Positions 52,665 through 60,586 are shown, counted from the stretch's first letter. The stretch is DNA of 64,000 nucleotides from Pseudofrankia sp. DC12 (GCF_000966285.1 NZ_KQ031391.1:5146430-5210429), one strand, 5' to 3'. Notes: a model not told the origin generated them from the sequence alone. Made by a program: numbers and translations.

Positions 52665-52718
52665 ACTCGCTCATCGCTCCCCGGACATGCTCCGCCTGCC
52701 CGGGGGCCCCGCCCGCGC

Positions 52719-53882
52719 TCACGCCTGCTCCTTGAGGTTCTCGAAGATCCCGGCCAGGCGGGCCCGGTGCGTCGCCGGGGTGCCGAACAGGGTCCGGTTG
52801 ACGGTGACCCGGCGCAGGTAGAAGTGCAGGTCGTGCTCGAACGTCACGCCGATCCCGCCGTGGATCTGGACGCAGTCCTGCAGCAGGTCGGTGCTGCACT
52901 CGCCGATGTACGCCTTCGCCGCGGTGACCAGCTCGGCGGCCTCCGGGGCGGCGGCGTCCACGGCCGCGGCGGCCCTGTCGCAGATCGCGTGGCTCGCCTC
53001 CAGCCACATCTTCATGTCGGCGAACCGGTGCTTGAGCTCCTGGTAGGAGGCCAGCGGGCGGCCGAAGGAGTAGCGCTCGAACGCCCAGCGGACGGTCGTG
53101 TCGAACGAGGTCTGCATCGCGCCGACGCTCTCGGCGCAGGCGAGTGTCGCGGCCACCTGGAACTGCTGCTCGATCTGCTCGCCCGCGTCGCTGAGGCTGC
53201 CGACGACGGCCGCGGCGGGCAGCCGCACGCCGTCGAACGTGACGACGCCGAACCGCCTGGTCAGGTCGACGGTCCGCAGCGGCGCGACGGTGACGCCGGG
53301 CGTCGCGGTCGGGACGAGCACCTGCGCGAACCCGGTCTCGGACCCGGCGACCTTCGCCGTGACGAGGATGTAGGAGGCCTGCGCGGCCGACTCGACCGGG
53401 CGCGCGAGCCCGTCGAGGACGACGTCGCCGCCGTCGGCCCGCACCTGGACGCGGACCTTGTCGGGCACGCCGAGTGTCAGCCCGGGCTCGCCCAGCGCGC
53501 AGGTGGCGAACGCGTCGCCGGACAGCAGCTCCTCCAGGACGGCGAGGTGGCCGTCGGACCCCTCCCGCGACAGCGCGCCGGGCAGCGCCGACGTGACGAC
53601 GTTCGCCGCGGCAAGTGGGCCGGGGGCGGCCCGGGCGCCGAACTCGTGGGCCAGGATCGTCAGGTCGGTCAGCCCGGCACCGCTGATCGAGCCGCCGCCG
53701 TGCTCCTCGGCCACCAGGGGCGACGTCCAGCCCAGCTCGGCGCCGGCGCGCCAGAAGTCCGGCGTGAAGCCGGCGGGGTCGTCCCGCAGCCGGCGGATCT
53801 CCTCGGGCGGAACCCGGTCGGCGAGGAACCGTGCGGTCGCCTCCCGGAAGACCTCCTGGTCGGGAGTGAGGTCTAGCAGCAT
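52719..53882 (-). CDS. acyl-CoA dehydrogenase, short-type subunit of a pair
   Basis: A 387-residue acyl-CoA dehydrogenase of the partner type. LTPDQEVFREATARFLAD, TSPLVAEEHGGGSISGAGLT, C-terminal FERYSFGRPLASYQELKHRF, LQDCVQIHGGIGVTFEHDLH; the middle flavin loop is altered (ATCALGEPGLTLG). ATG 53882 has GAGGT about 6 bases upstream; the frame is open to 53996 but the homology begins at 53882. Probable alpha2-beta2 complex with the 51284 protein. Confidence 0.9.
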   Translation of the reverse strand: MLLDLTPDQEVFREATARFLADRVPPEEIRRLRDDPAGFTPDFWRAGAELGWTSPLVAEEHGGGSISGAGLTDLTILAHEFGARAAPGPLAAANVVTSALPGALSREGSDGHLAVLEELLSGDAFATCALGEPGLTLGVPDKVRVQVRADGGDVVLDGLARPVESAAQASYILVTAKVAGSETGFAQVLVPTATPGVTVAPLRTVDLTRRFGVVTFDGVRLPAAAVVGSLSDAGEQIEQQFQVAATLACAESVGAMQTSFDTTVRWAFERYSFGRPLASYQELKHRFADMKMWLEASHAICDRAAAAVDAAAPEAAELVTAAKAYIGECSTDLLQDCVQIHGGIGVTFEHDLHFYLRRVTVNRTLFGTPATHRARLAGIFENLKEQA

Positions 53883-53952
53883 TCGGTTACCTCGATCGAA
53901 GAGTCGAGCAGCTTGGGCGAGCACGCGTGGACGGCCGCCGTCATCTGGGACC

Positions 53953-53977
53953 GGGTGGTCAGCTGTGCTGACCACCC
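53953..53977. promoter_or_regulatory. 10-bp perfect dyad GGGTGGTCAG-CTGTG-CTGACCACCC
   Basis: Arms 53953-53962 and 53968-53977, just upstream (minus strand) of the acyl-CoA dehydrogenase at 53882. Could be an operator or an mRNA-leader hairpin; GGTCA/TGACC halves recall GntR-type sites. Confidence 0.5.
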
Positions 53978-54002
53978 GTTCCGGGCAGTCCTTCATTTAT
54001 CG

Positions 54003-54018
54003 ACTTTGACGTCGAAGT
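54003..54018. promoter_or_regulatory. palindrome ACTTTGACGTCgAAGT
   Basis: Fourteen of 16 symmetric around 54010/54011, 120 bases before the acyl-CoA dehydrogenase start at 53882. The same ACTTTGACGTC sequence recurs at 54169. Confidence 0.5.
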
Positions 54019-54168
54019 TTGTCAATCGACGTGCAGGCCCCAGGCCCGCCTCGCGGCACCGTCCCACCGCCGGTACTCGTGGCGTCCAACCTGCCGGGCG
54101 GGGGGGGCGCCTAGCAGGCGGCGGCCCGGGTCCGGCGTCCGCCTCGGAGTGGCCTTCGCCACTTACTG

Positions 54169-54185
54169 ACTTTGACGTCAAAAGT
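54169..54185. promoter_or_regulatory. palindrome TTTGACGTCAAA
   Basis: Perfect 12-bp core 54171-54182, preceded by AC and followed by AGTT. Lies before the SDR fragment at 54238, which suggests it once controlled that gene. Confidence 0.5.
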
Positions 54186-54237
54186 TGTCAACGGGTGCGT
54201 CCCGGTGGCGCGTGGGATAGAACACGGCCATGGCGGG

Positions 54238-54345
54238 ACGGCTTCAACAAAAGTAGCGCTGATCACAGGCGCGGGGCCCGGGATGGGGCGGGCGATCACG
54301 GTTCGCCTGGTCGCCGAGGGTGCCGCGGTGCTGGCCGTCGAGTGC
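54238..54345 (+). pseudogene. SDR N-terminal fragment
   Basis: STKVALITGAGPGMGRAITV then RLVAEGAAVLAVE is the first strand, TGxxxGxG loop and second strand of an SDR. The homology ends abruptly at about 54345, next to a fragment of the opposite strand. Confidence 0.7.
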
Positions 54346-54360
54346 CGGTGCCGTCGCTGG

Positions 54361-54657
54361 TGAGGAACGCGCCGGACTTGAGCATCAGCCCGGCGCCGAG
54401 CAGCGACGTCGCGACCGACTGCCCGCCGCCCCGCCGCCGCCCCGCCGCCGCCCCGCCGCCGCGCATGGAGGCCGGCGAGGATGCCGCAGGCGGCGACCCA
54501 GCCGCTCGCCGAGTCGATCGCGCCCCAGACCAGGAAGGTCGGCGGCTGGCCGGCGCCGCCCTGCGAGCCTTCGACGCCGGACAGAGCCTGCATCAGGTGG
54601 TCTTTCGCCGGGAGCTTCGCCCGCGGGCCGGTCGCGCCGAAGCCGCTCGCCAGCCAT
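54361..54657 (-). pseudogene. CaiB/BaiF CoA-transferase internal fragment
   Basis: Minus-strand frame reads ASGFGATGPRAKLPAKDHLM, QALSGVEGSQGGAGQPPTFL and VWGAIDSASGWVAACGILAG, the centre of CaiB-type transferases with the catalytic aspartate in GAIDSASG. After LHARRRGG it loses frame in an 11-bp tandem repeat and resumes one frame over as GQSVATSLLGAGLMLKSGAF. Both ends of the gene are missing. Confidence 0.7.
54429..54461. repeat. 11-bp tandem repeat (CCCCGCCGCCG)x3
   Basis: Three perfect copies; 11 is not a multiple of 3, so copy-number change shifts the frame of the CoA-transferase fragment it interrupts. Confidence 0.85.
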
Positions 54658-54662
54658 TTCAC

Positions 54663-54674
54663 ATCGACGTCGAT
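54663..54674. promoter_or_regulatory. ATCGACGTCGAT palindrome
   Basis: Perfect 12-bp dyad at the edge of the CoA-transferase fragment; of the GACGTC-centred type. Confidence 0.35.
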
Positions 54675-54833
54675 TGATAGTTGTGGCTGCGCAGGTGCCA
54701 TGCAAGGGCCCGGATGGCTAGCCGCCGCCGTGGCGGGCACAGGTTGCCCGTGGACTCAGGTTGATGGCATGCTACTGCCATGAACCGGAGGGATCGCTTC
54801 CGCGCCGCCGGCGGCGCGGAAGGAGGCGGGCGG

Positions 54834-55163
54834 ATGGAACTCGGCCTAGCCAAGGCCACGGCGGACCGGGCGGTCTACTGCGGCCCCTACGACGTAGAGA
54901 TCGACACGGGTCCCTACCCGGTCTGGCAGCGGATGCGCGACGAGGCACCGCTGTACTACAACGACGCGCACGACTTCCATGCGCTGAGCCGGTGGGACGA
55001 CGTCGACGCGGCCATCGCCGACCACGACACCTACATCTCCGGCAAGGGCTCGGTGCTTGAGATCATCAAGGCCGGCCGAGGCGTGCCGCCGGGCATGGTG
55101 CTCGGCGAGGACCCGCCGGTCCACGACCTGCACCGCGCGCTGATCGCGATCCGCCTGTCCTGA
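54834..55163 (+). pseudogene. cytochrome P450 N-terminal fragment
   Basis: ATG 54834 has GGAAGGAGG upstream. The frame reads VEIDTGPYPVWQRMRDEAPL, DFHALSRWDDVDAAIADHDT and GMVLGEDPPVHDLHRALIA, the first about 105 residues of a P450 related to that at 10334, then stops. I-helix, ExxR and heme-cysteine regions are absent. A working start and leader are kept. Confidence 0.8.
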
Positions 55164-55328
55164 CCGACCGCGGGCTGCCGCGATCCCGCGCGCGAGGCAC
55201 CCACCCGCGGGCAGGATCGCGAAAGCGGCCTTCGGCAGCCTGCCCGAGCATCTGACCGATCCGCGGTGTTTCCGCCGCCGGCGACGGCCGGCGCCGCTCG
55301 ACCGACCGACGCGCGCTAGGGGACCTCG

Positions 55329-56234
55329 ATGCGTTTCATCCTCAACTACCCGGAGACCAACGGCACCGACCGCGACATGCTCGACGCCGGGCCGCTGGAC
55401 GAGGTCGCCGCGGCGGCCGAGAAGGCGGGCTTCGACGGCCTGTCGCTGACCGAGCACCCGATTCCGGGGGCCGGCTGGCTGGAGAGGGGCGGGCACCAGA
55501 GCCTCGACCCGTTCGTCGGGCTCGCCTTCGCCGCGGCGGCGACGACCCGGCTGCGGCTGATGACGAACCTGTCCGTCGCCACGTATCGCAACCCGTTCCT
55601 GCTGGCCAAGGCGGCGGCTACGGTCGACAAGGTGTCGGGCGGCCGGCTCATCCTGGGCCTCGGCGCCGGCTACCAGAAGTCCGAGTTCTTCGCGCTCGGC
55701 GTCGACGCGGCCGAGCGGGGCGCCCTGTTCGAGGAGGCGCTGGACGTGCTGCCGCTGCACTGGCGCGGCGAGCCGTTCAGCTACCAGGGCCGCCACTTCA
55801 CCGCCCGCAACGTGATCGCCCGGCCCAAGCCGGTGCAGGACCCGATCCCGATCTGGATCGGCGGCAACACCCCGGCCGCCCGGCGCCGGGCCGCGCAGAA
55901 GGGCCAGGGCTGGCTGCCGATGATGGCCCCGCCGTCCGTTGCCGTCACCGCGCAGACCACGGCGATCAACTCCCGTGACGAGCTCGCCGGGCTGATCCAG
56001 GGCGTCAAGGACGCGGCGGCGGCCGCCGGGCGCACCGAGCCGCTGGACTTCACCTGCTCCTACAGCGACCCGGTGATCAGCTCGACCCCGACCATCGAAC
56101 CGGACCGGCACCGCGAACAGTTCGCCGAGCTGGGGAAGGCCGGCGCGACCTGGTGCGTCATCTCCTGCCACTCCCAGTCACGAGAGACGACGCTGGACTT
56201 CATCGAGTCCTTCGGCGCCACCTACCTGTCCTGA
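55329..56234 (+). CDS. LLM-class F420-dependent-type oxidoreductase
   Basis: A 301-residue luciferase-like enzyme. KAGFDGLSLTEHPIPGAGWL (about residue 35), LRLMTNLSVATYRNPFLLAK, GGRLILGLGAGYQKSEFFAL and PIPIWIGGNTPAARRRAAQK are standard. It catalyses flavin- or F420-linked hydride transfer on an unknown substrate. ATG start at 55329. Followed by a structured intergenic stretch with a T-run. Confidence 0.9.
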   Translation: MRFILNYPETNGTDRDMLDAGPLDEVAAAAEKAGFDGLSLTEHPIPGAGWLERGGHQSLDPFVGLAFAAAATTRLRLMTNLSVATYRNPFLLAKAAATVDKVSGGRLILGLGAGYQKSEFFALGVDAAERGALFEEALDVLPLHWRGEPFSYQGRHFTARNVIARPKPVQDPIPIWIGGNTPAARRRAAQKGQGWLPMMAPPSVAVTAQTTAINSRDELAGLIQGVKDAAAAAGRTEPLDFTCSYSDPVISSTPTIEPDRHREQFAELGKAGATWCVISCHSQSRETTLDFIESFGATYLS

Positions 56235-56263
56235 CAGGCACCAAGCCCAGGGGCGTGCGTTCT

Positions 56264-56334
56264 GGTCCTCCAGGAGGTAGCCACACACCCCGGGAGGACC
56301 TCTACCGCCTAGAGCGGCAAGTCCCCGGGTTTTT
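56264..56334 (+). other. structured element with competing hairpins and T-run
   Basis: Hairpin 1: GGTCCTCC (56264-56271) with GGAGGACC (56293-56300). Hairpin 2: CCCGGGA (56289-56295) with TCCC-c-GGG (56322-56329), enclosing CTCTA/TAGAG (56300-56304 with 56310-56314), followed by TTTTT (56330-56334). The two cannot form together. It could be an attenuator-like terminator, or the right end of a lost transposon. Confidence 0.55.
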
Positions 56335-56560
56335 GCGGCGCAGTCGGTCGGTTACGTTCAGATATCGCCGGCCCAGCCTTCTCTGGGGAGGCTGGGTGAT
56401 GGATACGTCAGTGTCTGCTCAGACAGTAACAAGCCGGGTATCAGGTGAGTTGTCCCATCTGCCTACAGGCGTCGCGCCTGACGGTGGCGGCGGGCGAGGA
56501 TGGCCGGAGCGGCGTCGTCGACGTCTGGATCTGTGAACCGACCTGAGGAGAGCCGAGCCC
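56335..56560. other. leader region of the DUF1330 gene with further hairpins
   Basis: Contains hairpin 56372-56379/56389-56396 (CCCAGCCT/AGGCTGGG, 9-base loop) and a TGTCT-GCTC-AGACA stem near 56412. A plus-strand frame here is not protein-like. With the previous element this makes about 330 bases without a gene. Confidence 0.4.
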
Positions 56561-56851
56561 ATGCCGAAGGCGTATGTGGTTTTCACCGAGGCGATCAACG
56601 ACCCGGACGGGATGGCCGAGTACAGCAAGCTGGCCATGGCCTCGTTCGCGGGGCACACTGCTCGGCCGCTGGCTGTCGGGCCGGCCACCGAGGTCCTTGA
56701 GGGGGAGTGGCACGGCAACCAGACGGTCATCCTCGAGTTCGACTCGGTCGAGGAAGCGAAGGCCTGGTACACCTCGGAGGCCTACGCCAAGGCGATCCCG
56801 CTGCGGCAGGCCGCCGCGGACTGCAGCGCGGTCATCATCCCCGGCTTCTGA
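56561..56851 (+). CDS. DUF1330 domain protein
   Basis: A 96-residue dimeric alpha-beta-barrel-type protein. PKAYVVFTEAINDPDGMAEY at the N-terminus, VLEGEWHGNQTVILEF and SVEEAKAWYTSEAYAKAIPL are the family signature; it ends IIPGF. DUF1330 proteins are ferredoxin-like fold, with no proven general function. GAGAG-rich leader before ATG 56561. Independent transcription after the structured element is likely. Confidence 0.88.
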   Translation: MPKAYVVFTEAINDPDGMAEYSKLAMASFAGHTARPLAVGPATEVLEGEWHGNQTVILEFDSVEEAKAWYTSEAYAKAIPLRQAAADCSAVIIPGF

Positions 56852-56937
56852 CCGGACGAAGGCCGCCCGGGATCGGACCTGGCACCGCCGTCGACCTCGT
56901 AGCCGTCCTTCGTTCGTACTGCAAGTAGCATGTTCGT

Positions 56938-57144
56938 ATGCGCAAGAAGGTCGTCACGATCGGGAACTCGGCGGGCATCACGATCAGCCCGGCCGAGCTG
57001 CGCGCTCTGGGTGTCAGCCCCGGAGACACAGTCGAGGCGACTGTCCGCGCCGGGGTGCTCGAGGTCCGCGCGGTCAGTCAGCACGAGAACACCCCGCTGC
57101 CCGAACTCCTCGCCGTGATCAACGCGGCTCGGACTCGTTCGTGA
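56938..57144 (+). CDS. AbrB/MazE-fold antitoxin-like protein
   Basis: A 68-residue protein: RKKVVTIGNSAGITISPAEL then LGVSPGDTVEATVRAGVLEV, the swapped-hairpin AbrB DNA-binding fold. Its TGA overlaps the GTG start of the Fic gene (GTGA). It likely binds its own promoter and is the antitoxin or regulator of the Fic protein. ATG start at 56938. Confidence 0.87.
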   Translation: MRKKVVTIGNSAGITISPAELRALGVSPGDTVEATVRAGVLEVRAVSQHENTPLPELLAVINAARTRS

Positions 57145-57851
57145 CGTGGACCAGGCAGGAGTTCCTGGCCGACGTCGCTGGCAGCGGGGTGCTTCCTGCG
57201 GCCTACGCCGACGACGTGCTCGTGCGTCTGGCGCACCATTCGGCGGCGATCGAGGGCAACACCCTGACACTGTCAGACGCGATCACCCTGCTGATCGACG
57301 AGCGAGCGCCCGTGGCCGGCACGCCGATGCGCGAACTGTACGAGGTCGCCAACCACTACCAGGCCCTCGCCCGCCTCCTGCGGGCCATCGCCGACGACGA
57401 GCCCCTGACCACCAGCCTGGTCAGGGACCTGCATTCGGCACTGATGGATCACCTGGCCCACGACCACGGTCAGTACAAGACCTCCAGCAACATCGTCGCA
57501 GGCGCCTCATGGCGGCCGGCACCGCCCGCGCGCGTCTCCGAGCTCATGCTCCAGTGGGCCGACCAGGCCGAGTGGCAGACCGCCAACCTGGACAACGAGG
57601 CCCTGCTGGAGGCGGTCGCCAGCGGGCACATCGCGTTCGAACGAATCCATCCGTTCACCGACGGCAATGGCCGCACCGGCCGCGCGATCATCGCCTATCA
57701 GGCCATCCGTCGGTTCGGATTCCCGGCGATCATCGAGGTCGGCCAGCGACCTGCCTACCTCGCGATGCTCGACGCGCAGGACACGCCTGCCCTGACCCGT
57801 CTGCTCGCAGTGTCACTCGCCGACGAGGCGGGTCGGCGCGCTGCGACCTAG
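57141..57851 (+). CDS. Fic-domain protein (AMPylator-type), probable toxin
   Basis: A 236-residue Fic protein. The active-site motif HPFTDGNGRTGR (HPFx(D/E)GNGRxxR, about residue 173) is intact, so it should transfer AMP or another nucleotide group to a target. N-terminal HHSAAIEGNTLTL (about 33) fits the (S/T)xxxE(G/N) inhibitory helix of self-inhibited Fic proteins. It is translated from a GTG overlapping the AbrB-like gene. Coupling of an AbrB-fold antitoxin with a self-inhibited Fic protein differs from Phd-Doc and from FicTA with its separate alpha-helical inhibitor. Confidence 0.9.
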   Translation: MTWTRQEFLADVAGSGVLPAAYADDVLVRLAHHSAAIEGNTLTLSDAITLLIDERAPVAGTPMRELYEVANHYQALARLLRAIADDEPLTTSLVRDLHSALMDHLAHDHGQYKTSSNIVAGASWRPAPPARVSELMLQWADQAEWQTANLDNEALLEAVASGHIAFERIHPFTDGNGRTGRAIIAYQAIRRFGFPAIIEVGQRPAYLAMLDAQDTPALTRLLAVSLADEAGRRAAT

Positions 57852-57917
57852 ACGGCGTATCGGCATGCCAGACGGGCGGTGGCGGGGGAGCCTGCCACCG
57901 CCCGCCGTCGCGCCAGG

Positions 57918-58064
57918 TCACTCCACTGTGATGGCGCGCTCCGGGCACAGCGCGAGCGGCCCGACGAACTCGCCCTTGCCCCGCTCCAGCATGGTGTCGA
58001 GGAGCTGGTCGGTGATCCCGCCCATCCCCTCCTCGTTCTCCTTGAGGCGCTTCGGGGTGATCAT
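57918..58064 (-). pseudogene. short ORF, possible ferredoxin-end remnant
   Basis: Minus-strand ATG 58064 frame: MITPKRLKENEEGMGGITDQ, LLDTMLERGKGEFVGPLAL, CPERAITVE then stop. The tail CPERAITVE is the C-terminus of actinobacterial 3Fe-4S/4Fe-4S ferredoxins; the preceding sequence I do not recognise. Only 48 residues and one cysteine, so not a working ferredoxin. Confidence 0.45.
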
Positions 58065-58161
58065 CTTCGTCGGCAGCGAACGGGCCGGTCACGGCCCACT
58101 TCGACGACGAACAGGCGTCGGCAGGGCGCTCAGCGCCCGACAGGCGAGGCGGCCCGGGGTC

Positions 58162-58192
58162 CCTGCCGGATCGGCGAAGCCGATCTGGCAGG
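58162..58192 (-). terminator. terminator hairpin of the aldehyde dehydrogenase gene
   Basis: Arms CCTGCCgGATCGGC (58162-58175) and GCCGATCtGGCAGG (58179-58192) with loop GAA, one mismatch, 10 bases beyond the stop at 58203. Confidence 0.7.
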
Positions 58193-58202
58193 TCCGGGGC
58201 GC

Positions 58203-59669
58203 TCAGCGGCCGTTCTCGCCGAACGCCGCGGCGACCGAGATCGACTTGGAGTCGAGGAAGCCCTCGATGCCCTCGGGGCCGAGCTCGCGGCCGATGCCGG
58301 ACGCCTTCACGCCGCCGAACGGCGCGGCCGGGTCCATGCTGTAGGCCTCGTTCACGCCGAACGTGCCGCTGCGCACCCGGCGGGCGACGCCCAGGCCGCG
58401 CTCGACGTCCGCGGTCCACACCGAGCCGGACAGGCCGTACTCGGTCGCGTCGGCGAACCTGATGGCCTCGGCCTCGTCGGTGTAGGGGATCACCGACAGA
58501 ACCGGCCCGAAGATCTCCTCCTGGGCGATCCGCATCGAGTTCTCGACGTCCGCGAACAGGGTCGGGCGGACGTACCAACCGCGGTCGACGCCGGCTGGCA
58601 GGCCGCCGCCGCCGACGACGAGGCGGGCGCCCTCCTTCTGGCCCAGCTCGATGTAGCCACGCACCCGCTCCTGCTGCCGCTGGGCGACGAGCGGGCCGAC
58701 CTCGGTGGCCGGGTCGGACGGGTCGCCGGTCGGCAGACCGCCGACCATCGCCGCCAGCGCGTCGACGTACTCGGCGTAACGCGACCGGGGGACCAGCACG
58801 CGGGTCTGCGCGACGCAGGCCTGGCCGCTGTTCATCAGGCCGGCGACCTGGACGCCCTTGGCCATCGCGGCCGGGTCGGCGTCGTCGAGCACCACGGCGG
58901 CGGACTTGCCGCCGAGCTCCAGGCTCACCCGCTTGAGGTCCGCGCCGCAGGCGGCGGCGACCTTGCGGCCGGCGGCGGTGGACCCGGTGAACGAGATCTG
59001 GTCGATTCCCGGGTGCGCGACCAGGTACTCGCCGATCTCCCGCCCGGCCGGCAGGATGCTGACGACGCCCGCCGGCAGCTCGGCCTTGGCGAGCAGGCCC
59101 GCCAGCCAGTAGGCGTCCAGTGGCGTCTCCGGCGACGGCTTGACCACGACCGAACAGCCGGCGAGAAGCGCGGGGACCAGCTTGCCGATCATCAGGTGCA
59201 TGGGCATGTTCCACGGCACGACCGCGCCGACCACACCGACCGGCTCTTTGCGCACCAGGATGTCCTGGCCGTAGAAGCCGGGCCGGCGCTCCTCCCGCAC
59301 GAGGTTCTCCGCGATGCCCGCGAAGGCGTTCATCATGAACATCGGGATGGCGACGTGGCCGACCTTGGCGAAGCTGATCGGCGCACCCATCTCGGCGCTG
59401 ATCAGCTTCGCGAGCTCCGCTCGGCCCGGCTTGTACAGCGCGGCGAGCCGGCGGACGGCGGCCACCCGCTCGGCGACGGGCAGCCGGGGCCACGGGCCCT
59501 CGTCGAACGCCGTGCGGGCCGCGGCCACCGCCTTGTCCACGTCCGCGGTCGTCGGCTCGGCGACGCGGGCGATGACCTCCTCGGTGGCCGGCGAGACGAC
59601 GTCGAACGTGTCAGGTCCGCTCGGCGCGACCCACTCGCCACCGATGAACAGTCGATCCTGTACCTGCAT
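58203..59669 (-). CDS. aldehyde dehydrogenase family protein
   Basis: A 488-residue aldehyde dehydrogenase. VVPWNMPMHLMIGKLVPALL, FTGSTAAGRKVAAACG, LELGGKSAAVVLDDADPA (catalytic Glu) and SGQACVAQTRVL (catalytic Cys), with EEIFGPVLSVIPYTDE. ATG at 59669 with GGAGGG upstream on the minus strand. Third aldehyde dehydrogenase of the window; flanked by two pseudogenes and monocistronic by appearance. Confidence 0.93.
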   Translation of the reverse strand: MQVQDRLFIGGEWVAPSGPDTFDVVSPATEEVIARVAEPTTADVDKAVAAARTAFDEGPWPRLPVAERVAAVRRLAALYKPGRAELAKLISAEMGAPISFAKVGHVAIPMFMMNAFAGIAENLVREERRPGFYGQDILVRKEPVGVVGAVVPWNMPMHLMIGKLVPALLAGCSVVVKPSPETPLDAYWLAGLLAKAELPAGVVSILPAGREIGEYLVAHPGIDQISFTGSTAAGRKVAAACGADLKRVSLELGGKSAAVVLDDADPAAMAKGVQVAGLMNSGQACVAQTRVLVPRSRYAEYVDALAAMVGGLPTGDPSDPATEVGPLVAQRQQERVRGYIELGQKEGARLVVGGGGLPAGVDRGWYVRPTLFADVENSMRIAQEEIFGPVLSVIPYTDEAEAIRFADATEYGLSGSVWTADVERGLGVARRVRSGTFGVNEAYSMDPAAPFGGVKASGIGRELGPEGIEGFLDSKSISVAAAFGENGR

Positions 59670-59794
59670 GTGACCCTCCGGAGGGCTCTCCCGGCCGGCT
59701 GGGCCGGGCGGGGCGTGGGTGTCAGACCTCGTCGATCAGGCCGGCGGGCGTCCGCAGCTGGTTCTGCTGAACTCTGACGTAGTTCACGCCGAAG

Positions 59795-60447
59795 GCCTCC
59801 CGGCGTCAACGACGACGAACTGGTGGCGTTCAGTCGTCTGCTCGGCGAGGTCGTCCCGCCGCGGCATGGCTCGGTCAAGGGCCACCCGGAGGTCCAGGCG
59901 ATCACCCGCGACGCGTCGAGGAGCAAGATGGCGGCCTACCGCGAGGCGACCTTCTGGCGGCACTTCGACGGCTCGACCGACACGGTGCCGGACAAGTACA
60001 CGCTGCTGACCGCGCGGGAGGTCTCCGGCGACGACGACGGCGACACCGAGTTCGCCAACACGTACGCCGCCTACGAGTCCCTCGCCGACGAGGAGAGGGC
60101 GGACCTGGCGAGCGTGCGAGTGGTGCACAGCTTCGCCGCGTCGCAGCTGAATGTGTACCCCGAACCCCTCTCCGGAGGAGCGGGCGGCCTGGGACCGCAG
60201 TCCAGCCCGGGAACACCCGCTGGTCTGGAACCAGCGGAGTGGCCGCCGGTCGCCGCTGCTCGGCTCCACGGCGGGCGAGGTCGTCGGCGCCTTCAACGAG
60301 GCGGGGCTGGCCCTTGCTCGACCGCCTGCTGGAACGAGCGACTCGGCCCGAGTTTGTGGTACGCCACACCGGGCGCTGCCTTACGGCGAGGGCTTCAGCC
60401 GGCTGATGCATCGCACGTCGATCGTCGGCGACGAGGCCATCGCCTAG
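59795..60447 (+). pseudogene. TauD/TfdA-family dioxygenase pseudogene
   Basis: Reads NDDELVAFSRLLGEVVPPRH, EATFWRHFDGSTDTVPDKYT (HxD metal motif) and GDTEFANTYAAYESL, then shifts frame near 60160 to SPEERAAWDRSPAREHPLVW and STAGEVVGAFNEAG, then again near 60315 to LERATRPEFVVRHTGR, and ends LPYGEGFSRLMHRTSIVGDE. Several frameshifts and a small deletion around the second metal histidine. The N-terminus has no clear start. Confidence 0.75.
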
Positions 60448-60586
60448 GAACGCGCCCTGACCAGGCACAGCGCGATACGCGAGCGGGCGCTCGCGGGCCG
60501 GTGAACGCGTGGCGCCGGCCGTCGCGCGGGCCCCGCGCCTTCAGCCGATCATCGGCGTATCCAGGAACCAAGGGAGGTTCGCAACA

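Noticed and set aside
56264-56400. Complete IS200/IS605 insertion
   Set aside because: No TnpA or TnpB frame on either side and no matching left end found by eye; only the hairpin structure resembles such ends.
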